Shown here: positions 55,804 to 64,000 of the stretch, piece after piece
How positions within the stretch are numbered: the stretch's first letter is position 1
Layout of the letters: every line of letters starts with the position of its first letter
Assembly (NCBI GenBank): GCA_027596075.1
Contig: JADGJC010000083.1
Location: forward strand, 1 to 64,000
DNA length: 64,000 nt
Source of the DNA: Rhizophlyctis rosea
Lineage: Eukaryota > Chytridiomycota > Chytridiomycetes > Rhizophlyctidales > Rhizophlyctidaceae
Direction of reading: 5' to 3'
Translations under genes and position numbers: made by a program
Notes under the pieces: model-generated
Database searches by the model: none
What the model was told of the DNA's origin: nothing
What the model saw: the letters and a program-made list of their open reading frames with translations, nothing else

Positions 55804-58133
55804 ATGCCTGGGCCTCGCTGTCGGTGTCAGTGCTACCGACTCACTCATCTTCCCTCCTCCACACACTCTAAACGTCCCCAGTCCCGGCCCGTATCAACAA
55901 CCGTGCACTACAACCCGGTTTTCTATCGGGACTCAATACGAACACAAAGAGCCGACCGCCAGTTTCCCTTATGGTTGAAGAAACAAGTTCCTCGCACTGT
56001 TGGTGCTGAGACCGGTCCTGTTTCCTCCATACCGGGATTCAAAACAAGAAGGCCGGCAAAGTCGGACCGGTTACCAGGTTGGGAAGGGTTGTGGAATGTC
56101 TTGGATGGAACAGATATTGATGTAGCTGAGCGCCGTTCTGAACGTCGAGCAAAGCGGCTGGCGCGGCTCCACGCCCTTGGATTGGCAGAGGCGGATCCGG
56201 TATGCACTTGGTCCTATTGTTTACCCCATCTCACGCGATTGACTGACTGGGATGCACAGATTTTCCAGCAGATTGATGCCAGCTTCCAACATATCCGAAC
56301 ATTAGCATCGGACGAACAGGTCGACGCCGTTTACGCGCTTTATATCTCAACAATCGAACCATTTACCCGCATCGAAACACCACACTACCATCTCGCCAAC
56401 TTGCCTGCCGCCCTTGCAAAACTAATCAAAGGATGTGCGCAATCGGATCGTATAGACCTTGCCGAAATGGTGCTAGGTCAATACATTAAGGACATGCCGC
56501 TTTTCTTGGACACTGCGGTCGCTAACGAAGAACAGAACGCAGCAAAGGTGTTCCACAGTCCGTATCCTTTCAATGCCCTGATCGCAGCATACGGTCGCCG
56601 TGGTTCGCGATATATAAAACGTATTAGTATGTCATCCTCAATCGTCTGTAATCACGCATCGCATTCATTACTAACTGGAAAGCATTCTCAGTCGGCATCC
56701 TGGAAGAAATGCAACGACATAACATCACTCCCAATACCCATACCTACTCCCTCATTCTAAAAAGTCTCACCCCCGAACACATCCGCCACGCAAAAGCCAT
56801 CTTCGACGCCCTCCTCGCTACTTCCAAACACATCAGCCTCGCAACCCTCAACGCCGCCTTAGACCTATCCCTCCGAGCCGGCCCCGCCCATCAACAATTC
56901 ACCATGAAAATCTTCGAAACCATCCAAAAACTATACCCCGTAAATCCTCAAAACCCCCACTCGGGCCCAAATGCAGGATCAGTCAGCATCCTCCTCTCCC
57001 ACTGCAAATCAGAGGAGAACATGCGAAACGTGGCAAAAGACGCCGAAACGTGGGGTGTTTTTGATCATCCACAAGTACAGGCCGATCTTCTCCGAGCTTG
57101 TTTACGTATCCACAGCGATAGCACCTCAACCAAAAAAGCAAACCCCAGTATAGCTCTCTCCCGCATCCTAGACTGGGCAAACAGATACGCTACACGTAAC
57201 GTCCCTCTATCCCCCGAAGCCGTCGGACTAATCCTCCAAGCTTTCGGTAAAGCCGGCGCGGTGCTAGGAGGCTTGTCGTTCGTGGACCGAATCCAACGGG
57301 ACGGCAAGGTGCGGATTTCACGGTCTATGCCGTTGTTGGATTTGTTGAGGGCTCTGGAACGAAGGGCGGAGCGTGGGGTTGTGAGTAGCGGGGATGAGAG
57401 GGTTGCGATGAGGGCTTGGGAGGAGGTTATGGGTGTGCCTGGTGTGGATGCGCGGCCGCCCGGGAGGACTATTGCGGCTATCGTTAATGCAATGGGGAAG
57501 ATTGGGGATACGAGGGGCGTGTGGAGGTTATATCGGAGTATGACGAAGGATAAACAGACGTTGGATCCGATTGTCGCCAGAGCGTTCGTGAGAGCCTTTG
57601 GCGCCAAACTTGCATCCGACCCACGAGCGGCAGCAGCGGTGTTTTCGGCTTCGTTGTCGGGGAAAGGGGAAGCGAGCGAGAAGTTGGTGTTGAACTTGTT
57701 GTCGGGCATTCGGGATCGGAGGGACGCGGCTAAGACGCTTGATACGCTGATATCGTTGTTGGTCGCGAGGAACTTGCCTATTGCTTCCAATACGCTGGTG
57801 AAGGCGTTTGCGAGGGTGGTGGATGAGGCGCGGGATGAGGACTTGCCGCCTATGGCGTTTAGTAGTGGGGAGGAGTTGCAGAAAGTTGGGGCGTGGCCGG
57901 AGTTGACGCCGGCGACGAAGACGTTGATTGATGCTACGAGGATTGCGGTTGTGAAGGCTACGGCTAAGGGTGTGGCGGGTGCCGCGCAGGAAGTGAGGGA
58001 TGGAAAGGATGTGGAGGGTGCGCTCGGCGCGTTGGAACAATTATTGGGTGATGCAAGAACGGAGAAAGATGGAGTTGCTGACGCTCTTGCAAAGTTGGAG
58101 GCGTTGGCACGCAATGATAAAGCACGGTCATAA
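55804..58133 (+). CDS. Mitochondrial pentatricopeptide (PPR) repeat protein
   Basis: PPR proteins bind organellar RNA and guide its processing or translation. The ATG at 55804 gives MPGPRCRCQCYRLTHLPSST, a basic Arg/Ser-rich, matrix-targeting type start. An in-frame ATG at 55597 would extend it with a less typical lead. Introns lie near 56200-56260 and 56627-56694. PPR-like helical pairs are visible (VFHSPYPFNALIAAYGRRGS, LEEMQRHNITPNTHTYSLIL, SIALSRILDWANRYATRNVP, VARAFVRAFGAKLASDPRAA). The C-terminal part is Ala/Lys/Asp-rich and helical. The total is about 710 residues, ending at 58131-58133. Repeats are degenerate, so individual motifs are uncertain; repeat type and mitochondrial targeting are the supported parts. 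Confidence 0.75.
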
Positions 58134-58237
58134 TGGCTTCAGGAACCAACAATGTAAATAGTTATCACACTAATAATATAAATTTTGCAAGTTATCTACA
58201 ATCGGCCAGAGCCGCAATACCAATTCTGAACTATTAT

Positions 58238-59730
58238 TCAAGGCAGGGTATCCTCCGTTTTCGCCTTCTTGGCATCATTCGTCTCTTCAGACTCGGCCTT
58301 CCTTTTCGGCTTGACGAGGCCGGAGACGTCGGCAATCTCTGTAGAGGCAGGCTTCAACGCTGAGTGACCAGTGGTTTGAGCCTCCGTCTCCGCAGAGGAT
58401 TGGCTGTCACCGGTTTCAAGCGACAACTGTTGCGCCGTCAGGTCCTCAATCTATAAGAGTTCCTGTTAGTGTGGGCAAAAAAGCCAAAACAGTCCTTCTC
58501 GCTCACCTTGACTCGCAACTCGGGCAACAAGTCTTCAATCTCCTTTATCTCTGACTCAGCCTCCGTAACTTCCTCGGTTGCTGCCCCTTTGCCTTTGCCC
58601 TCAGAATCCCCAGCAACAGCACGAAGCGAATCCCTCTTCGCCTCAAGAGCCGCCAACGCCTTCTTGAATCGAGTGATCGCCTCCGGGAACTTCTTGGTAT
58701 ACTCCAGAGCTAGACCTAATTTCCAATTAGATTCAGCATGCTCCCGGTTGTCCGGGGCCAGGAAGCTTTCCTTGAACTCGACCGCGCTTGTGTATTCGGT
58801 GATAGCTTGATCGAAGTTTTCTGACAATTCAAAGGAAATCAGAGATACAGCTTCTCGATAAAGATTGGCACAGCATAAACACCTACCACTCTCCAAAGAC
58901 ACATCTCCAAGCAGAATGTGCACATCCGCCAGTTGACGTTTATTTTCCTCATTCTCACTTCCCGCCTTTAAGAAGATCATGCGGGCAAGGTCGAGGATTT
59001 CCCAAGCAAGTCCCAGGTCTTCGTCGTCGTCCTCTTCTGCTGCTTCCGCTGGGCCGGCGTCGGCACTGGCAGCAGGCGCTTCATCGAACTCAGGACCATC
59101 CCCCTGGAACACAAAGCGCGACGATGGTTTGGTTGCTGATAGAAAGACGATAAGCTTTCGATCAAATGTTTAAGCGAAATGTAGTTGTGGATATATACCG
59201 GCAGCAGACTTTTCTTCATTGTCCGCAGCAGAGGACACGGCCTGCGACTCGGAACCTCCCAAAATTCGGCTCTTCTGGATAGCCTTCTCCAACAAGATCC
59301 TTCCGTACGCAAGAGCAATAGGTCCAGCTTCCGGAGCCCATTGGCCGTTGTAGTAGGTGCTGTGCAGAAAGCAATGAGTCAGATTGTTCAGGATTTCGTG
59401 TCAGCAAGGGCAGTATACTTACACAATTTCCAAAGCACGAGAGTAACAGTCCTGCGCCTGGTCGAACTCCCTCGAAGCAAGATGGGCGGCGCCCTCTTCG
59501 ATTAGCTCGGGCACATCCTCCATCACTCCTTCCGGAGGAGTTGCCGGTTGCTCTTCTTCGTAGGAAGGTTCGTCCACCCACCCTTGATCGTCCATTTCCG
59601 CAGTGGTGTCGTCCTGGACGTTTTGAGCAGAATCGGTGAGGTTCGGGAGGTCCTTCAACTTGGTGGGACTAGTGGTAGCGGGTGTTTCAGTTTGAGATGG
59701 TTGTTCCGTTTGGTGTTCGTCCGAGGTCAT
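58238..59730 (-). CDS. NASP/Sim3/Hif1-type histone chaperone (SHNi-TPR)
   Basis: NASP-family proteins carry histone H3-H4 to the nucleus. The ATG at 59730 starts an acidic Ser/Thr/Glu-rich lead (MTSDEHQTEQPSQTETPATT). The TPR helices follow: IEEGAAHLASREFDQAQDCY with SRALEIV, then TYYNGQWAPEAGPIALAYGR. An acidic insert typical of the family interrupts a repeat (AEEDDDEDLGLAWEILDLAR). Then come ADVHILLGDVSLESG, ENFDQAITEYTSAVEFKESF, HAESNWKLGLALEYTKKFPE and AITRFKKALAALEAKRDSL. A coiled coil (SEIKEIEDLLPELRVKIEDL) and a basic nuclear-type end (VKPKRKAESEETNDAKKAK) close the protein at 58238. Four or more short introns split it. The interrupted TPR plus acidic insert is the diagnostic feature. 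Confidence 0.88.
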
Positions 59731-60020
59731 TGTATTAGGGGTGTGGGAAAGCGAAGTTGAGGGCAAGGTGAGAAGGGAAGGAAAGGGAGACAGAAAGGGA
59801 CCCATAAATAGAAACGGACGTGTTCGAGGTTCCGGACTTGTTTATGGTGACACACGAATGGCGCAGCGGACTGGTGAATTTGCTAAGTAAGCATTACCTG
59901 GTTATGATGCTGATGGCATTTCACACAGTATGACTCAAATGGTCAAATTGCATCAACACTCATTTTACCTTCATCTTCCTTTTGTGGTGTGCTATTTTTC
60001 GATCCTGTCGAGCTGCGAAA
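59731..60020. promoter_or_regulatory. Divergent upstream region of the NASP and mitochondrial MetRS genes
   Basis: About 290 bases separate the two start codons and should carry both promoters. Nothing more specific was found. Confidence 0.35.
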
Positions 60021-62335
60021 ATGATCCTGAGAAATCTTTGTTCCGCGGGCCGTCTGTCGTACCAGGCAACCACTCGCATCCACCGAATACCATGTCGAAA
60101 ACTAAGCGAAGCACCTTCTGTTGCTAAATCGGCTCATAAAACTGTTTACATCACTACTCCCATCTTTTACGTCAATGCTGGTACGCGAAGGGTCTTCTCT
60201 GAACACGATTTTCGGCAGCTCACTTTACAACTTCAGTACCGCATATTGGACACCTGTATTCCGCTGTACTAGCGGACGTTTTGCGACGATGGTACGCGTT
60301 CAAAGGCCACAAAGCAATTTTGAGCACCGGGACGGACGAACACGGACAAAAGGTGATACTGCGCTGGGGTCTTGCAATCTTATCAGCGGCTCACGATTCT
60401 TCTTACAGATACAAGAAGCGGCAGCAAAGAAGCAGCTCCCCCCGCAACTGTTTTGCGACAATATCTCTCAAGAGTTCAAGGTATGAGACACCACCTTCCT
60501 CGTACCCGACGGCAACTTCAAAAACCTGACCCTACTCCATACCTCTCTCAGAGACTTTTTGATACTGCCAATATCTCATATACAGACTACATCCGCACGA
60601 CCGATGATCGCCACAAAACTGCTGTGACAGCATTGTGGGTCAGTGTTTTTCGAAATCACCGAGTGTAATTAGCCGTTGTTCACTCTCCGCGAAGAAACGA
60701 TTATCTGATGCAGGATACATATACAAAGGGTACCATGAGGGATGGTATTCTGTTTCCGACGAAACATTTTACGCAGCCACACAGGTGGAGGAAATACTGG
60801 GAGCGGATGGAACTAAATGCATGGTAAGGTACGTTGTCGGCATCGTCATTTACACATCCGCTGCAGCCCTTAGTAATCCTTACCTGGCTGTGATAAGGTT
60901 GCCAAAGAATCAGGCCAACCAGTGGTGTGGATGAGAGAAGAAAACTACAAATTTCGACTCTCGGCTTTCAAAAACGATCTGCTCACATGGCTGACGGATA
61001 ACCCAGATGGTAGTTCGAGACTGGCCGATTTGATTGAGAACAATACTGATGAGAAGATTGTCAGTGATCCTACCGAAGACGAGATACAACGAGGTTTATG
61101 CCAGTCTCACCGGTAAATCGGACGATCAAATAACGGATCTTTCCATCTCGCGCCTGAAGTCACGCCTCCAGTGGGGTATACCAGTACCGGGCGATGAAGA
61201 TCATGTCGTCTATGTATGGCTGGACGCGTTGACGAACTATTTAACCGTTACGGGATACCCATGGCGAACAGCGGAGCAACGGTCACTGATGGACGCATGG
61301 CCAGCTCAATGCCATATTGTTGGAAAGGATATTATCAAGTAGGATTACTTGCGTATTCTGCTTCTACTGCATGCGATTAACGCATGAACTTTCAGGTTTC
61401 ATGCGATCTACTGGCCCGCTTTTCTAATGGCTGCTGGTCTCCCTTTACCGAAACAAATCATTGCACACGCGCATTGGACGAAGGATGCATTCAAGATGTC
61501 GAAAAGTAGAGGAAATGTGGTAGATCCTTACGAGCTTCTGGACAAATTTGGGGTGGATCCGGTGCGATACTACTTGGTACGGGATGGGGGTATCGCCAAC
61601 GATGGAGGTTTGTCAAAAAGCCTCGGCTGGTCATTTGCGACGTCTGCCCGTTATTGACATTTTATGTTCACAACAGCTTTCTCCCTAAGGGAAGTCATAA
61701 AGCGATATAAGAAGGATCTAGCGGGTCAGCTGGGTAATTTGGTCATGCGCTGCTCATCGAAGAAAGTCAACCCCAAGTTGGAGGCACCACATGAGCCTGG
61801 AGAAATCACGGCAGCGGAAACTGAGATTATTGATAAGCTGACGCGTCTGCGAGGTATGGATTCACACCTAATCCTTCCAGATAACTGGCCTCCGTTATTG
61901 ACTGTTGCCATTCCCGAAACAGACGAGTTTACGAAAAACATAGAACAAGCCGATTACGCCATGGCATTAGAAGGAGTATACGAGACCGTATCAGAAGGGA
62001 ATCGATACTTCCAAACCTGCGAGCCATGGGCGGTCGCCAAAGCCGCGAAAAAGGAAGGAAGCGTTGAAGCCCAGCGGCGGTTACAGACGATTTTGTTCTT
62101 CACGTTTGAGACGGTGCGGATAGCGGCTTTGTTGCTCCAGTCGGTCGTGCCTAGTAAGATGCAGAGGTTGTTGGGTGATTTGGGAGTTGATGAGGGGGAA
62201 AGGACGTGGGAGAATGCGGTGGTTGGAAAGAGGTGGCGGGGGGATGTGGCGGGGAGGATGGGGGGAACGAAGATTGCGAAGATGGAACCTTTGTTCCCGC
62301 CGTTGGCTGAGGAGGAGGGGGATGAGGACGTTTAA
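60021..62335 (+). CDS. MSM1: Mitochondrial methionyl-tRNA synthetase
   Basis: This enzyme charges mitochondrial tRNA-Met. The ATG at 60021 gives [20 protein letters not shown] with HRIPCRKL, a clear presequence. The class I signature HIGH appears across a splice joint as [20 protein letters not shown], followed by [18 protein letters not shown] occurs as [20 protein letters not shown]. Other blocks are [20 protein letters not shown] with [64 protein letters not shown], and HIVGKDIIK joined to [12 protein letters not shown]. At least eight introns of about 50-75 nt are needed; a 54-nt one at ~61010-61063 restores [20 protein letters not shown]. The anticodon-binding part ends with [14 protein letters not shown] and TAA at 62333-62335. 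There is no C-terminal tRNA-binding domain, which fits the mitochondrial form. Confidence 0.93.
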
Positions 62336-62435
62336 CTTTCCGGTTGACTTTCACGATCTTCTGATTCAATCAGTACATAGAGGTTCGTTATGTGCACACG
62401 TGAAAATATATATATTGAAAATAAATTAAAATAGT

Positions 62436-63180
62436 CTATTCGAGAACGACGGTGGCCCCCAATGCTTCCAGTTGCTTCTTTATCTTCTCTGCCTCCTCCT
62501 TGGGTACGTTTTCTCTGACTACTTTTGGCACACTCTCTACGAACTTCTTCGCCTGTGATGGGAGAGTTTTTTTTGTTTGAACTGATTTGACATGAGTTTT
62601 GTTTACATTCACATACCTCCACCAAGTTCGCCCCTGGAATCAAACCCTTGATCTCCTTGATAATCTTTGCCTTTGCGGCGGCATCGAACTTCTCTAGCTT
62701 GACCTTGAACTCAGTTTGTGCCTTTGCCTGTGCGTGTATGTGATGATAAGTCCGCTTGACAGAATCAAAATGATACAGTGTTTGGCAAACGTACTTCCTT
62801 GGCGGGAGCAGCGTCGGCAGCCGGCGCAGCGGCCGCAGCAGTGGCGGGAGCGGCAGCGGCAGCGACGGGCATGGCGATGTCCTTGATATTTAGCCGCACC
62901 TGCACCAATCATGACGTTTCCATCAGAATTTGCGGTAGCGAAGTCCCTCGACCGGTCCATAATTCACACCTTCAGGGCATCCACCAACGCTGCCGTTTCT
63001 AATAGGTTCAAAGTACCAATCTGGTCGACGATCTGAGCGATTTTGGGATCCACTTGTTGCTGTCGTGCGGAAGGGGTGGAGGTGAAGGCGCGAGCGGTGC
63101 ATTGTTGAACATTTGTGCGGATGCTATGTAGGGTGTGTGGGCGGTGAGCGTCGGTTGATCTTACATCCTAACGAAAGTTC
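62436..63180 (-). CDS. MRPL12: Mitochondrial ribosomal protein bL12m (L7/L12 family)
   Basis: L7/L12 forms the ribosomal stalk that recruits translation factors. The minus exons give a presequence-like [20 protein letters not shown], then [20 protein letters not shown] and AALVDALK (dimerisation helix), an Ala/Pro hinge, and a C-terminal domain [20 protein letters not shown] with [11 protein letters not shown] and [20 protein letters not shown]. The end is [11 protein letters not shown] and TAG at 62436-62438. Introns lie near 62900-62975, 62735-62795 and 62550-62615. The first exon with the ATG could not be fixed: no ATG is in frame in the readable leader, and a frame through about 63150-63180 (RGTFVR) continues upstream without one. 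The gene converges on MetRS with 100 bp between stops. Family assignment is certain; the start is not. Confidence 0.88.
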
Positions 63181-63425
63181 CCCTCGACACCGCTCTGAAA
63201 GCAAGTAGTCACCTAGATCTTTGCAATTGCCTTTGTGCGCATCGGGCGGCCAGGCAGGTGGTGCGAGTTATGGAGGGCTATAAATATCACGTAAACAAAC
63301 CAGTCGGTTAGATGTGATAGTCAGAAATTTGGAATTGAGCGAGCCAGAACCGAAGGGCAGTTGCGACTCTCACTGCAGTCCTTTTGCCTGAGGGTGTTGC
63401 TGCTCACCATTATGATTCTCCAGAT

Positions 63426-64000
63426 CTACGCGGGTGGGAAGCGTTGTTTTGACGGGTTGTAATGGGGATCTGGTGGGAAAGTTGACGTCGAAGTTTGGGT
63501 CTGAGTTTGGGTCATCGAATCTGTTTGTGGGCGAGGCTTGGGATGGCTGAGTGGGTTTACGTAAGCAATAGCAACAACCAAAGGGTCCAAGATTGTTATA
63601 TTGCTTCCACTAATATTTTCAACCCGACGAACATAAAGGACACTAGCTCCCAGATATGTCAAAGGCGCAAAGCTAATGAAGTCGAGAAAGCAAAGGCGAA
63701 GGGAAAACCGTCTGAATGCAGAATTGGTCCCTTCCTCAGGCATCAATAAAGGGCTTAGCAATGATGGCCCGGAAAAACATATCAGAGAACGCTCATATCG
63801 CACCTGTGTCAACTAAGAACAGGAATGCTGTAATCCAGAAGGTATGCCTCGAAAATGACAATGACTACGAGTTGATAAAGCAGGTTGTGCGATATGTGTC
63901 CCACCCGAGCTCGTGTAATGGAACATCAGATGAGGGGCAACAATAATGCGGTAAGGCTCTTTGGATAATGCTGGGCGTCTGGGAAAGCAACATGCGCCAC
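63426..64000 (-). CDS. Possible membrane-protein gene, cut by the right edge
   Basis: A minus-strand frame ending at a TAG near 63426 carries hydrophobic stretches (FLDFISFAPLTYLGASVLYV and ITILDPLVVAIAYV) and a Thr/Gln/Pro-rich tail (TQTQTQTSTSTFPPDPHYN). Across a possible intron upstream (acceptor near 63820) it can join to NLLYQL near 63870. Exon joints are unsettled and the 5' part lies outside the window. No family is recognised. It could also be a non-coding stretch with chance open frames. Confidence 0.3.

Noticed and set aside
63780..63830. LVDTGA-like aspartic-protease motif on the minus strand (retroelement relic)
   Set aside because: Only six residues match, stop codons follow directly, and no reverse transcriptase, integrase or long repeat is nearby.
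1..64000. CRISPR array, prophage, insertion sequence or operon
   Set aside because: No regularly spaced repeats, phage genes, IS ends or co-directional overlapping genes were seen, and the gene structure is eukaryotic.

Overview
The window reads as nuclear DNA of a fungus, most likely an early-diverging zoosporic (chytrid-type) lineage. Genes lie on both strands and most are split by short introns of about 40-95 nt with GTRAGT-like donors and YAG acceptors; the standard code applies. There are no operons, ribosome binding sites, CRISPR arrays or intact transposons. Several genes that yeasts have lost but animals and basal fungi keep are present together: STK19, HAPSTR1, CCDC124, a DHX57-type helicase, NASP and a PARP-family enzyme. 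This placement is inference; no rRNA or marker search could be run. || Layout. 0-9.2 kb: a PARP-family ADP-ribosyltransferase whose C-terminus shows the start of a RING-like Cys pair (minus, cut by the left edge), divergent from a large DEAH-type RNA helicase with UBA, C3H1, RWD and YwbE/DUF2196 modules (plus). 9.2-15.7 kb: a five-repeat Myb protein, CCDC124 (minus), a Prs1/5-like PRPP synthetase subunit (plus) and an HSL-type alpha/beta hydrolase (minus). 15.7-22.8 kb is gene-poor: a probable secreted protein, a doubtful locus and a disordered Ser/Pro-rich protein. 22.8-31.9 kb: an unknown nuclear-type protein, Oxa1 insertase and a WD40 protein, then 1.7 kb with no gene seen. 31.9-42.6 kb: a Ras GEF, a tiny two-helix membrane protein, a perfect hairpin, a tRNA, HAPSTR1, a TDA3-like FAD oxidoreductase and a SMYD methyltransferase. 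42.6-46.9 kb: an uncertain multi-exon gene and a decayed F-box/ankyrin gene. 46.9-63.2 kb: a tight alternating array of housekeeping genes: a dCMP-type deaminase, an Mdm1/SNX-RGS tether, STK19, a twin CX9C protein, a mitochondrial PPR protein, NASP, mitochondrial methionyl-tRNA synthetase and mitochondrial ribosomal protein bL12m. A partial membrane-type gene may run off the right edge. || How the genes work together. There is no pathway cluster, but a mitochondrial theme recurs (Oxa1, CX9C protein, PPR protein, mtMetRS, bL12m), as does a genome-maintenance and chromatin theme (PARP, STK19, NASP, SMYD). Genes in the 46.9-63.2 kb array are arranged as divergent pairs sharing about 0.3-0.55 kb of upstream DNA and convergent pairs separated by about 0.1-0.3 kb. 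Exon boundaries were placed by eye from splice motifs, reading frame and family similarity; end coordinates are firm where a start or stop codon is named.
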